Positions 19,602 through 30,000 of a stretch of 64,000 nt of DNA are shown one piece after another. How positions within the stretch are numbered: the stretch's first letter is position 1; every line of letters starts with the position of its first letter. The stretch is taken from the NCBI RefSeq assembly GCF_012927205.1, contig NZ_JABBGC010000002.1, forward strand, positions 1,674,001 through 1,738,000, read 5' to 3'. A model generated the notes under the pieces. It had not been told where the DNA came from. It saw nothing but the letters and a program-made list of their open reading frames with translations, and ran no database searches. The stretch is from Chitinophaga fulva. Lineage in GTDB: Bacteria; Bacteroidota; Bacteroidia; Chitinophagales; Chitinophagaceae. A program made the translations under genes and the position numbers.

Positions 19602-19985
19602 ATGGAAACTCTATCAAGCAAAATCGATGTAGAAGAGGAAAAGCAATTGATCCTGCTTACGCTTAATGATTATCTTCAAGGTCGTCCGGTAATAGACATC
19701 GAAAGGCTCCGGGCGGCATTTCACCCCGATGCCTACATCAGGACCGTCATAGAGGGAAAGTTGGTTCAGTGGGCACTACCACAATACCTGGACCTGGTAG
19801 CCCAGGCAACAATACAGGAATGCCAACCCCAACTCCTTTCATATACCTGGGATGGAGACACCGGGTCAGCCCACGTGCAATTGACTTTTGCCACCTTCCG
19901 GTTCATTGATCGGTTTAACCTGATAAAGTTAGACGGGAAATGGCTGATCGTGGATAAGGTCTCCTATCGGGAGGAGTTACCGTGA
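19602..19985 (+). CDS. NTF2-like / putative lumazine-binding family protein
   Basis: This 127-residue protein has the alpha-then-beta pattern of the SnoaL/NTF2-like superfamily. It opens with a helical section (LILLTLNDYLQG), then FHPDAYIRTVIEGK, and ends with strands carrying FRFIDRFNLIKLDGKWLIVDKV, typical of the Bacteroidota Lumazine_bd_2 group. The ligand is unknown. An ATG at 19527 in the same frame would add 25 residues of unlikely composition, so I prefer the ATG at 19602. It stands alone between the NRPS promoter region and the convergent antiporter gene, and nothing links it to the NRPS except proximity. Confidence 0.75.
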   Translation: METLSSKIDVEEEKQLILLTLNDYLQGRPVIDIERLRAAFHPDAYIRTVIEGKLVQWALPQYLDLVAQATIQECQPQLLSYTWDGDTGSAHVQLTFATFRFIDRFNLIKLDGKWLIVDKVSYREELP

Positions 19986-20103
19986 GCCGTCGTTGGGTGA
20001 AAGTCATCGGTCTGTCGCAACACCTGATAGCATTAAGAAAACAACAGCCGAATAATTGGCTGCGCACCTTGTGCCGCAAAAGAAGGTGGCTATCACCAGA
20101 TGA

Positions 20104-21750
20104 CTATTCATCCGCTCTTCTCAAAATCTGATTAAGATTAAGATCATCGTGATCCAGTTCCTGTTCCAGTTTCCGGATAGCCTGATAATTAAAGGCTCCC
20201 TCTCTGTGAAGTCTGATCAGGAGTTCACGCCTAAATTTGCTGATTTCTATCTGCGATGCCAATATCGGGGCTAAAGGAACTGGTAACCATGAACTCTCAT
20301 GGACATTCCACGATTCAGGTTCACTCTCCTTTTCTATCTGCTTTTGCAACTGATCAAGCGTTTCCTCGTATACAGCTTTTACCTGGCGCTTTATTTTTCC
20401 TTCCAGGTGTATCGGGAAATCATTTTCGATAAAGTAAAGGATACTTTGCGTAACAAACAATTTTAGCTTCTGTTCCTCCTTTGCCATCAGAACGGTTGGT
20501 TTAATACCTATGATCCGTATCAATAGTGGAAGTGACAGGCCTTGAATGACCAATGTGATGAAAATAACTACAAAGGTAAGAAACAGGATCATGGAGCGTT
20601 GAGGGAAAGGCCGTCCTTCCAGCGTTAACGGCAACGCAAGTGCAGTTGCCATAGATACAATGCCCCTGGTTCCTGTCCAAGCCACTATCAATACATTTTT
20701 CCAGGTGTTTATCTTTTCGCTGCCTACTTCCTTTGTGTCGGTAGTTTTAATTTTATTCCAGAGTATGTTGTATGAGTACGCGGTTGCAAAGACCCACATT
20801 AACCGAACTACAATAACAATCATACTTATTAGAACTCCATACAACACTATTAAGGATATTGAGTTTCTTTCAAGTTCTTTCAGAACAGCAGGCAGCTGTT
20901 GTCCAATAAGCAAAAAAATAAATCCGTTTAAGATGTAAATCAAGGTATCCCATACAGACTTTGACCGTATTCTTGTCTGATAGGAAAACAGGTGTGGTGA
21001 ACGCCAGGAAATAAACAGACTGGTACTAACCACTGCCAATACACCGGATAAATGTAATTGTTCTGCCAAAATATATGATATAAAAGGCGTCAGCAAAGTA
21101 AGGCTGGTACTAACAATTGAATTATGTACAATCATTCTATGGATCCACACAAAAATGAATCCTGTAATGATACCACACAATATCCCGCCGCACACCAACA
21201 AAGTGAATTGCAGTCCGGCTTGCCAAAACACAAATGATCCGGTACTGATCGCTATCATTGAAAACCGATAGGCAATGAGGGCACTGGCATCGTTCACAAG
21301 GCTTTCTCCTTCAATGATGGTCGTTACCCGCTTATTAAGACTTAACCCTTTAGTTATACCAGCTGCCGCGACTGCGTCCGGGGGAGACACGATAGCTCCC
21401 AGGGCAAAGGCCAGCGGCCAGCTAAATCCGGGTATATAATAATGAGCTGCAAGCGCGACTGTAATCGTTGTAAAAAAAACCAATGCTATAGCCAGGGTCG
21501 ATATAGACACTATCTCAGCTCTGAAGTCATGCCATGAAGTATGGGAAGCCGCATCATAAAGCAATGGTGGCAAAAACAGCAGAAAAACAACCTCCGGATC
21601 CAACACAAGAAGCGGAAATCCCCGTATGACACCTAAAACCACACCGGTAATTACCAGCAGAATTGGAAATGGGAATTTTATTTTGTCCGCAACAGCGGAT
21701 AATGTCACTAAAATAGCCAATACCAGGATTACTGCTTCAAAGTGTTGCAT
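20104..21750 (-). CDS. Na+/H+ antiporter, CPA1 family
   Basis: A 548-residue inner-membrane protein with about a dozen hydrophobic segments in its first 410 residues and a charged cytoplasmic tail. Diagnostic CPA1/NhaP signatures are FLPPLLYDAA (59-68), GAIVSPPDAVAAA (118-130), EGESLVNDASA (147-157, with the ion-binding Asn-Asp pair) and a later TGTRGIVSMATALALPL segment. It should exchange Na+ (or K+) for protons in pH and salt homeostasis. It ends toward the NTF2-like gene and is divergent from the desaturase across a 275-bp gap. Confidence 0.93.
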   Translation of the reverse strand: MQHFEAVILVLAILVTLSAVADKIKFPFPILLVITGVVLGVIRGFPLLVLDPEVVFLLFLPPLLYDAASHTSWHDFRAEIVSISTLAIALVFFTTITVALAAHYYIPGFSWPLAFALGAIVSPPDAVAAAGITKGLSLNKRVTTIIEGESLVNDASALIAYRFSMIAISTGSFVFWQAGLQFTLLVCGGILCGIITGFIFVWIHRMIVHNSIVSTSLTLLTPFISYILAEQLHLSGVLAVVSTSLFISWRSPHLFSYQTRIRSKSVWDTLIYILNGFIFLLIGQQLPAVLKELERNSISLIVLYGVLISMIVIVVRLMWVFATAYSYNILWNKIKTTDTKEVGSEKINTWKNVLIVAWTGTRGIVSMATALALPLTLEGRPFPQRSMILFLTFVVIFITLVIQGLSLPLLIRIIGIKPTVLMAKEEQKLKLFVTQSILYFIENDFPIHLEGKIKRQVKAVYEETLDQLQKQIEKESEPESWNVHESSWLPVPLAPILASQIEISKFRRELLIRLHREGAFNYQAIRKLEQELDHDDLNLNQILRRADE

Positions 21751-22025
21751 CTTAGTTTATTAAATAGCCTGATGGGATTTTATAGCAATAAAAACTTCAG
21801 GGGCATTGCGCAGTTCCAAAAGCCAGACGATGACAACTAAGGTACACCAATAATCCGACTAAACACTTCTCGAGCCGGGCTCCGGCAGACTTAAGTGCCA
21901 CCATTGCACTTCTGCAAACCACCATAAAATAAAAGGAGGATGCTGCAAAGAAAAGCCGACCTTTAGGAGAGACTGCTGCCCCCTAAGCATAAAAACCCAT
22001 CTAATATTTAATCAAAAGAAGATAT

Positions 22026-23153
22026 ATGAGCATTCGAAAGTTAAATATAACCCGGTTCGCTCCGAAGGGGAATAACAGTTTTATCGATACATTAACGGGT
22101 AGGGTCCAGGATTATTTCCAGGCAACGGGCAGTTCACCTTACGCTAACGGCAGTATGTGGAGAAAAACAACGATCATGATGCTCTGTTACTGCGTTCCTT
22201 ATGTGTTAATAATTGGCAGCGTAGGCTCAGGTAACATCTGGCTATTCTGGTTATTCTGGTTTCTGATGGGATGCGGCATGGTGGGGATTGGCGCTTCCAT
22301 TATGCATGATGCTAATCATGGAACCTACTCTCCTAATGAAAAAGTAAATACCTCAATAGGCCATATTCTTGAGGTACTCGGTGGTTATTCTGTTAATTGG
22401 AAGATTCAACATAATTTACTTCATCATACCTATACCAATATAGACGGGCTTGATGAAGACATTGACACTATTGTGCTCCTACGCCTCTCTCCCAGGCAAC
22501 AATGGTATTGGTTTCATCGTTATCAGTACCTGTACGCATGGTTCTTTTATATGTGCATGACCTTATTCTGGATGACTGCAAAAGACTATCTGCAGGCCAT
22601 TCGTTACGAACAGCAAAAACTCCTGGCTAAATACAAGGTATCCCTAAAGAAAGCCATTATTCATATTACATTGTACAAGATCTTCTATTATGCCTATGTG
22701 CTGGTTTTACCATTGTTATTCTCTGGCCAACCCTGGTATTTTGTATTGACAGGATTTGTAATTATGCATTTAACAGCAGGTTTTATCCTTGCATGTATTT
22801 TTCAGCCATCTCATATTATGCCTGATGCTACATTTCCGGAACCGATAGTTGAAAATGGCAAGCGCCTCATCAAAGACAGCTGGGCTATCCATGAACTGAC
22901 CAATACCACGAATTTTGCACCGAATAGCCGGTTTTTCTCCTGGTACATCGGAGGCCTGAACTTCCAGATCGAACATCATCTATTTAAAAACATATGCCAT
23001 ATTCATTACAAGAAACTGGCACCCATTGTAAAAGAAATAACAGAAGCGTTCGGACTCCCCTACCACGTAAAGCCCACTTTCTGGGAAGCACTGGTGGACC
23101 ATGCCAAGATGTTAAAAATGCTGGGGAAAAATCAAACACCTTGTCAAAGCTAG
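22026..23153 (+). CDS. Membrane fatty acid desaturase (acyl-CoA/acyl-lipid)
   Basis: A 375-residue membrane di-iron desaturase with all three histidine boxes: HDANH (94-98), HNLLHH (129-134) and QIEHH (314-318). Hydrophobic pairs lie at about 48-92 and 215-260. The Gln in the third box is typical of front-end (delta-5/6, linoleoyl-CoA-like) desaturases. In bacteria such enzymes adjust membrane fluidity; the substrate and double-bond position cannot be read from sequence. An AraC-type regulator follows after 92 bp on the same strand. Confidence 0.92.
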   Translation: MSIRKLNITRFAPKGNNSFIDTLTGRVQDYFQATGSSPYANGSMWRKTTIMMLCYCVPYVLIIGSVGSGNIWLFWLFWFLMGCGMVGIGASIMHDANHGTYSPNEKVNTSIGHILEVLGGYSVNWKIQHNLLHHTYTNIDGLDEDIDTIVLLRLSPRQQWYWFHRYQYLYAWFFYMCMTLFWMTAKDYLQAIRYEQQKLLAKYKVSLKKAIIHITLYKIFYYAYVLVLPLLFSGQPWYFVLTGFVIMHLTAGFILACIFQPSHIMPDATFPEPIVENGKRLIKDSWAIHELTNTTNFAPNSRFFSWYIGGLNFQIEHHLFKNICHIHYKKLAPIVKEITEAFGLPYHVKPTFWEALVDHAKMLKMLGKNQTPCQS

Positions 23154-23245
23154 TTTTTGCATAAATGGGGTTCCCAAACTGTACATAAAGGAATATCTTT
23201 ACCAAAAATCCAAATATTGGATAGCACTATCCAAGCAGATTAGCC

Positions 23246-24013
23246 ATGGGATATACTGTAATAAAACCACCGCCTGCATTAAAAGACCTGATAAGCCATT
23301 TTTCGACGGGTACCTGGAATGAAAATGGACGGCAGGACGCAGTTTATCATGCTGTGGCCGGTACGAACATGGAACTAACCTTTACTTTCCGGCGTGAGGG
23401 GACATCTTCCGCTCATTTGGTTTCTTCTTCCATCCAGGGAGCAAGAACGACTTATGGGTATTTTCCGGCCAGCCATTTCAATGAATTTTTTGGTGTTTCG
23501 TTACTGCCAGGCGCTATCGCCCCTTTTTTTAAACTTTCTCCCGCAGATCTGAACAACAGATTCTTAGAGCTGTCCCTTGCTGCTGGCAAAAGAAGCGAAC
23601 TGCTGATCGACAAAATGGACGCAGCCACTGGTTTAGACGAACGTATTGATTTAGTAACCCAATTTTTCACTTCCCTTTCAACAACTAACGTACAGCAGGA
23701 CGAATTAATGATAAAGGCCATTTCCCGTATCAAAGCATGCGAAGGAAACGTAACGGTTGTCGATTTGGCAAAAGCATTTTTCCTTTCACCAAAGCAGTTC
23801 ACACGGCGTTTTAAAGCACTTACCGGATTAAACCCGAAACTGTATGCAAGAATTGTACGCTTTGAGTCCGGACTGTCCAGCCATAGTAAAACACACTCAC
23901 TTACTGACGTTGCATATAAGAGCGGCTATTTTGATCAATCACATTTTATCAATGATTTCAAAGTCTTTTCCGGGATAAATCCCCATATATATTTTAAAGA
24001 GAAACTTTCCTGA
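23246..24013 (+). CDS. AraC family transcriptional regulator
   Basis: A 255-residue regulator. Residues 1-160 resemble the DUF6597-type sensor domain found in Bacteroidota AraC proteins, and residues 165-255 hold the double helix-turn-helix (VVDLAKAFFLSPKQFTRRFK, then LTDVAYKSGYFDQSHFINDF). It lies 64 bp before the Old Yellow Enzyme gene on the same strand and may control it or the desaturase. The effector is unknown. Confidence 0.88.
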   Translation: MGYTVIKPPPALKDLISHFSTGTWNENGRQDAVYHAVAGTNMELTFTFRREGTSSAHLVSSSIQGARTTYGYFPASHFNEFFGVSLLPGAIAPFFKLSPADLNNRFLELSLAAGKRSELLIDKMDAATGLDERIDLVTQFFTSLSTTNVQQDELMIKAISRIKACEGNVTVVDLAKAFFLSPKQFTRRFKALTGLNPKLYARIVRFESGLSSHSKTHSLTDVAYKSGYFDQSHFINDFKVFSGINPHIYFKEKLS

Positions 24014-24077
24014 AGAGAATGTCTGTTTTTTCCAATTTTCGGGTTTTACCTGGATTTAAATTTGAAAAAAATAAGGC

Positions 24078-25166
24078 ATGATATCATTATTTTCGGGCTA
24101 CAAGACAGCTCATTTAACGCTTAGAAACCGCGTGGTGATGGCACCCATGACCCGGGCAAGGGCGGGTAATAAAGGGGTACCAACAGATTTGGCAGTTGAA
24201 TACTACAGGCAACGTGCTTCAGCCGGTTTAATCATTTCGGAAGGAATAGCAGTAAGCCCAAATGCGGTAGGCGGCTTAAACATTCCCGGGATTTTTCATA
24301 GTGACCAAATAGAAGGATGGAAAAAAGTAACCGCTGCCGTGCATGAACGTGGCGCTGTGATGTTTGCCCAGCTCTGGCATGTAGGCAGAATGTCGCACCC
24401 CGATCTGCTGGGGAATAACCTACCATTAGCGCCCTCGGCCATCAACCCGAATGATCATGTGTATACAGCAAGTGGGTATGCGCAAACAGTTACACCAAAG
24501 GAAATGTCTTTGGAAGATATTGAACGTACCATCCAGGAATTCTGCGACGCTGCCCAAAATGCTTCCTATGCCGGATTTGATGGCATCGAGCTACATGCTG
24601 CCAACGGCTATCTTTTCCACCAGTTTTTTGCAAAATGTGCCAATCAGCGAACGGACAAATATGGAGGCTCTATTGATAACAGGTCCCGGTTTTTATTTGA
24701 TGTACTTGATCGCATCAGGAAAATTGCCACTTCCATAAAAATCGCTGTTCGTTTATCTCCCGACTGGAACAATCTTTTTGGCATCACTACAGATGATGAG
24801 ACGCAGGAGCTGTTTACGTATTTGTGTACGCTATTAAATGATTACGATTTAGCTTACCTGCACATTGCCGGCTTTCCCTTAAACAGTACAGATGACCCGA
24901 TGAAACAGATGTTAGCATCTGCTACTTACTACCGAAAATTCTACAGCGGCACTTATATGGTCAACCGGGATTTTGACAAGGAAACCGCTAACCAGGCTAT
25001 AGACAAGAACATCGCCGACCTGGTATCCTTTGGAAAACTTTACATCGCCAACCCCGACCTGGTAGAGCGGTTTAAGGCCAATGCGCCGCTTAATCCTGTC
25101 AATCAAAATAGTTACTACACAGGAGCAGCAGGATACACCGATTATCCCACAATGGAATCTTTTTAG
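24078..25166 (+). CDS. Old Yellow Enzyme family alkene reductase (N-ethylmaleimide reductase-like)
   Basis: A 362-residue FMN-dependent TIM-barrel enzyme. It begins with the family pattern LRNRVVMAPMTR (15-26), has QLWHVGR (98-104) and the substrate-binding HAAN (173-176) with Tyr178. NQRTDKYGGSIDNRSRF (189-205) follows. Members use NAD(P)H to reduce activated C=C bonds, nitro compounds or nitrate esters, usually as detoxification. The flanking AraC regulators suggest induction by an electrophile. I see no truncation. Confidence 0.93.
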   Translation: MISLFSGYKTAHLTLRNRVVMAPMTRARAGNKGVPTDLAVEYYRQRASAGLIISEGIAVSPNAVGGLNIPGIFHSDQIEGWKKVTAAVHERGAVMFAQLWHVGRMSHPDLLGNNLPLAPSAINPNDHVYTASGYAQTVTPKEMSLEDIERTIQEFCDAAQNASYAGFDGIELHAANGYLFHQFFAKCANQRTDKYGGSIDNRSRFLFDVLDRIRKIATSIKIAVRLSPDWNNLFGITTDDETQELFTYLCTLLNDYDLAYLHIAGFPLNSTDDPMKQMLASATYYRKFYSGTYMVNRDFDKETANQAIDKNIADLVSFGKLYIANPDLVERFKANAPLNPVNQNSYYTGAAGYTDYPTMESF

Positions 25167-25221
25167 CTTTAAAATTAATAATGTAAATTACTCAGAAAGT
25201 ACCTGGTACATTGAAGGGGTC

Positions 25222-25262
25222 AATATACCTATATATATATTTTTCATATAATTAATATACCT
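25222..25262. promoter_or_regulatory. Direct repeat AATATACCT upstream of the second AraC gene
   Basis: AATATACCT occurs at 25222-25230 and again at 25254-25262, 32 bp apart (about three helical turns), in a very AT-rich stretch just before the AraC start at 25283. This spacing suits binding of a dimeric regulator to one face of the DNA. It could be an autoregulatory site, but this is based on pattern only. Confidence 0.3.
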
Positions 25263-25282
25263 TCACATTTTAACCAGCAAAC

Positions 25283-26155
25283 ATGAAAGAACAAACAAGA
25301 AAACATGAGGACTCACAGCATGATGAGCTGGGAATAAAGATTCGCTCAAACGACAATCCTTATCTTTCAGTTGATACTCAAGAAAAATTGCTGCAACCTC
25401 GTAGGTTATCTTCTTATTTTATTGTATTAATTGAAAGCGGTTCAATTACATACAACATAGACCTACAGGACTTTACGCTTACTGACGGGCAGTTGCTTTT
25501 TGCAATGCCTAATCAAATTTTTACGCCACCCGCTAAAATAGACGATCTTAAATATTTCAAGCTGCTGTTTGATGAAAATACATTGGCATTGTTGCCACAA
25601 CAATTTCCCTTTTTGGTCAACCCTTTAAACGCACAGACCATAGCTTTTGACAGTGCCGCAAAAGAAAGAGTAATAAAGGTTTTTGGAATTTTGAACCAGA
25701 TACTCTACTTAGATAAATACGAGACCGACACTGAAATAATATTAGCTTATCTGAACTCATTGTTATCAGAATTAAACAGCGCTTATTTCAAAAACAGAGA
25801 ACCCGTCAATATCTTAAACGCTAACCTTTCAAAGTTCATCGAGTTCAAATTGATCGTGGAAACACACCTTACAGAGCAGCCTTCCATCAACGCAATTGCA
25901 GAAAAATTAGCTTTATCTACAAACAGCTTATATCGGATTGTAAAAGAATATTCCGGAACATCGCCAAAAGATTATTTTATTAACCGTTTGATAGCGGAAG
26001 CTCAGAGAAAATTGCGTTATTCCAATACTTCTGTCAAAGAACTGGCCTATGAATTGGGCTTTAATGACCCCGATTATTTTTCAAGGCTCTTCAAAAAAAG
26101 TACAGGAAAAAGTGCAAGTGATTTTTTGCCCAGGCAAGATTTGTCGGGGAAATAA
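25283..26155 (+). CDS. AraC family transcriptional regulator with cupin-like sensor domain
   Basis: A 290-residue protein. Residues 30-150 form a cupin-like ligand domain (SGSITYNIDLQDFTLTDGQL and following). Residues 185-285 are the AraC DNA-binding domain (PSINAIAEKLALSTNSLYRI, then SVKELAYELGFNDPDYFSRL). The SDR gene follows after 65 bp on the same strand and is the likely target. This gene and the SDR gene are visibly more AT-rich than the NRPS and the genes near the right edge, which may mark a transferred pair. Confidence 0.88.
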   Translation: MKEQTRKHEDSQHDELGIKIRSNDNPYLSVDTQEKLLQPRRLSSYFIVLIESGSITYNIDLQDFTLTDGQLLFAMPNQIFTPPAKIDDLKYFKLLFDENTLALLPQQFPFLVNPLNAQTIAFDSAAKERVIKVFGILNQILYLDKYETDTEIILAYLNSLLSELNSAYFKNREPVNILNANLSKFIEFKLIVETHLTEQPSINAIAEKLALSTNSLYRIVKEYSGTSPKDYFINRLIAEAQRKLRYSNTSVKELAYELGFNDPDYFSRLFKKSTGKSASDFLPRQDLSGK

Positions 26156-26220
26156 AATGAATTGTCCATTTCCGCTATTTTTCAGCGCTCTACTTTTGCT
26201 TCATAAAATTCATACAGGAA

Positions 26221-26958
26221 ATGAAATTTGCATTAGTAACAGGAGCTAACAAAAGCATTGGCTTTGAAGTGGCACAGCAACTTGCTCAAAAAGGAATTTA
26301 TGTTTACCTCGGCAGTCGTAGTTTAGAAAATGGTGTTGAAGCCGTTGGTAAATTAAAAGCAAAAGGATTAAACAATGTAGAAGCTATCCAGCTTGATATT
26401 ACAGACGACGAATCCGTCATTAAAGCCCGTAAAGAAATAGGTAAAAAAACAAAGGTGCTGGACATACTTATAAATAATGCGGGTATTTATGGTGGTTACC
26501 CACAAACGGCACTTGACTCAACTATTGACCAGTTTAAAGCAGCTTATGATACAAATGTTTACGGCGTGGTGCGAGTTACACAGGCATTTATTGATTTATT
26601 GAAAAAGTCGTCAGAGCCTCGTATTGTAAATGTAAGTTCAAGTCAAGGTTCAATTACCCTGCACAGCGACCCAACCTATAAATACTACGACTACAAAGGC
26701 GCTGTATATCTTTCTTCAAAATCAGCCTTGAATATGTACACTGTTGTTTTGGCATACGAATTTAAAAATACCAACTTCAAAATAAATGCCGTTTGCCCGG
26801 GATATACAAAAACAGATTTCAATGGACATAGTGGGCCCGGAACTGTTAAAGATGCCGGAAAACGGATCGTAAAATATGCGCTAATTGACAATGATGGCCC
26901 AACAGGAAAATTTTTTAGTGAGGAAAATAATCCTGAAACAGGAGAAATACCCTGGTAA
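26221..26958 (+). CDS. Short-chain dehydrogenase/reductase (SDR)
   Basis: A 245-residue classical SDR. It has the cofactor motif TGANKSIG (7-14), NNAG (85-88), catalytic Ser in VNVSS (136-140), the Y-x3-K pair (Y163, K167), and NAVCPGYTKTDF after it. It resembles carbonyl reductases that reduce aldehydes or ketones with NADPH. It sits behind an AraC regulator, and with the OYE gene it makes a small reductive-detoxification group. The substrate is not predictable. Confidence 0.9.
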   Translation: MKFALVTGANKSIGFEVAQQLAQKGIYVYLGSRSLENGVEAVGKLKAKGLNNVEAIQLDITDDESVIKARKEIGKKTKVLDILINNAGIYGGYPQTALDSTIDQFKAAYDTNVYGVVRVTQAFIDLLKKSSEPRIVNVSSSQGSITLHSDPTYKYYDYKGAVYLSSKSALNMYTVVLAYEFKNTNFKINAVCPGYTKTDFNGHSGPGTVKDAGKRIVKYALIDNDGPTGKFFSEENNPETGEIPW

Positions 26959-26979
26959 CGGAGAGGAGGCATAAATAGT

Positions 26980-27018
26980 AGCGAAAGTTGACAGCAAAGC
27001 ATACTATCAACTTTCGCT
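26980..27018. terminator. Hairpin between convergent SDR and RND genes
   Basis: A perfect 12-bp stem (AGCGAAAGTTGA with TCAACTTTCGCT) around a 15-nt loop, placed between the SDR stop and the RND stop. It probably ends transcription from both sides. There is no long T tract. Confidence 0.7.
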
Positions 27019-27025
27019 TTCATCA

Positions 27026-30000
27026 TTACCTATCTATTTCTGGCTGCCATGTGTGCCTGTCTTTCTGTGCTGCCGGTGTGATTTTTTCATGCAGATAACG
27101 GAACACCACAAACAATACCGGGATGATGAAAAGCCCCAGCACAACACCGCTCAGCATTCCGCCGGCAGCACCGATGCTAATAGAATGGTTGCCCTGGGCC
27201 GAAGGCCCGGTAGCGCGCATCATCGGAATCATTCCCGCTATAAAGGCTACAGAAGTCATAATAATAGGCCGTATCCTCACCCGTGCAGCCTGTATGGCCG
27301 CCGATGCCAGTGACTGCCCCGCCAGCCGGCGCTGTACGGCATATTCCACGATCAGGATAGCATTTTTAGCCAACAAACCAATCAGCATGATCAAAGCCAC
27401 CTGCACATAAATATTGTTATCAATGCCCGCCATCCCAATCGCCACAAACACGCCGATCACGCCGGCAGGCACCGACAAAAGCACCGCCAGCGGCATTATA
27501 TAACTGTTGTACTGGGCTGCCAGCAGGAAATACACAAACAACAGCGATAACAGGAAAACACCTACGGCCTGCCCGCCAGACGCGATTTCTTCTTTGGTCA
27601 CGCCGGAGTATTCATAGTCAAAGCCTGCGGGCAATTGCTGCGCGACTTCATCCACAGCCCTGATCGCATCACCGGTGCTATAACCGGGTCTGGGCATGGC
27701 GATCACACCAATGCTGTTAAAAAGGTTGTACCGGGTGATGGTTTCAGGGCCTACCACTTTCCGAAGGTCCACCAGCGAATGGATAGGCACCATTTCCTGT
27801 AGCGCATTTTTTACGTATATCCCTTCCAGTGAGGCAGGCCCTGAACGGTCTTCTTTCCCTGCCTGTACCATCACCCTGAAATATTTTCCAAAGCGGTTGA
27901 AATCGGATACCTGCACACTTCCGAAATAGGCCTGCATCGTTTGCAGGATATCCTTCTCACTTACCTGCAACTGTGCTGCTTTCCCCTCGTCTATTCGCAT
28001 TTCCAGCTGGGGATAGTCGGCACGGAAAGAGGTAAAGGCCATAGCGATCTCTTTTCTTTTATTAAGCGCTTCCAGGAATTTCGCAGACACTTCCCCAAAT
28101 TTGTCCAGGGAGCCACCCGTTCTGTCCTGCAGTACAAAATCCAGTCCTTCTACCCCACCAAATCCTGCTACCGTAGGTAACGTAAACACAATAAACTGTG
28201 CCCCTTTTACGGCTTTAAGACGTTGACGGATCTCGTCCATGATGCCATTGATATTGTTGTTGCGCCCTCGTTCCCCATCTTTCTTAGGTACATAAAAAGC
28301 CGCGCCGGAAGAAGGGCTGGTTGCACCTGTGAAGATATTGACCCCCGAAACGATGTTAAACACTTTCCTCGATTCCATCGGGCGGATAGCATCTGAAACG
28401 GCTTTCAGCACCGCTTCTGTTCTGTGCAGGGAAGAGCCGGGAGGCAGGTCCACCGCCACCACGCAAAAGCCGATATCTTCCGAAGGAATAAAGCCCGTAG
28501 GTGTTCTGCGCATCAGTATCAGTGTGCTGACAATCACCAGCAGCAACCCTGTGAGACTGGTCCATTTATGTTTTATCAGCCCCTGTAATGTTTGTCCATA
28601 GCGGTTGGTCAGCCTTTCAAACCCGGTATTAAAACCAGCGAAGAAACGTTGCTGAAAAGTGGCAGCCTGCCCATTAGTATGCGTGCTTTTAAGAAACAAT
28701 GCACTCAGCGCCGGACTCAATGTCAGCGCATTTACTGCGGAAATAAAAATGGCGATGGCCAGCGTAAAGGCAAACTGGCGGTAAAACACGCCTGCGGAGC
28801 CTTTCATGAACCCTACCGGCAGAAAGACAGCCGCCATCACCAGCGTGATAGAAATGATAGCGCCTGTAATTTCATGCATGGCTGACAAAGTAGCCTGGCG
28901 CGGTGACAGCCTTTCATGTTCCAGTTTTGCATGGATAGCTTCCACCACGACGATGGCATCGTCTACAACAATCCCGATAGCCAATACCAGCGCAAACAAC
29001 GTCAACAGGTTGATGGAAAACCCAAACACCAGCATAAAAAAGAAAGTCCCGATAATAGCTACGGGCACAGCGATAGCAGGGATAAGCGTAGAACGGAAGT
29101 CCTGTAAAAACAGGAACACCACCAGAAACACCAGTATAAAAGCCTCCACCAGCGTATGTATCACCTGGTCTATCGACTGGTCCAGCATTTCTTTGGTATA
29201 GTATAATGTTTGATGATGCAGTCCTTCGGGGAACTTCTTTTCAGCCTTTCGCATGAGTTCTTCCACCTGTATCTGTATCTCCCGAGCATTGGAACCGGGA
29301 AGCTGCCATACCCGGAAAGTGATGGCAGGCCTGTCTGTAACGCCGGCCGGGATACCGTTCAGCATATTAAAGCTGCCATAGGTATAGGAGCCCAATACCA
29401 CTTTGGCAATATCTTTTAACCGCAGCAAGGTACCATCGGGGTTGGACCGGATGACCATATTTTCATATTCTTCCGGTCGGCTGTATTTACCCTTATACCT
29501 GATCACATATTCAAAGGCCACGGGACTGTTTTCTCCCAGGCGGCCGGGCGCAGCTTCCAGGTTTTTGTTTTGGATAGCAGCAGTCACTTCCTGCGGCGTA
29601 ATGCCGTAGGCCGCCATCTGTACGGGATTCAGCCATATTCTCATGGCATAGTCGTGGTTGCTGCCATATACGTCTACCTCACCCACACCGGCTATACGAC
29701 GTATTTCCGGGATAATATTGATCTGGGCGTAATTAGTCATAAAGGTGGGGTCGTAACCATTTTTTTCATCGCCGTAGAGGTTGAGCACCATCACCAGTCC
29801 GTTCTGCGCCTTGCGGGTGGTGATGCCCGCCTGCACTACTTCCGGTGGCAGCGAGCCGGTAGCCGAGGCCACTCTGTTTTGCACGTTCACAGCCGCCATA
29901 TCGGGGTCTGTGCCCAGTTTAAAATAGATGGTAATGATAAGCGTGCCGTCATTGCTGGAAGATGAACTCATATAGATCATATCTTCCACACCGTTGATGG

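Noticed and set aside
19982..20131. A 49-codon GTG-started frame overlapping the NTF2-like stop
   Set aside because: It overlaps the 3' end of the antiporter gene on the other strand, is Arg-rich, and has no recognisable feature.
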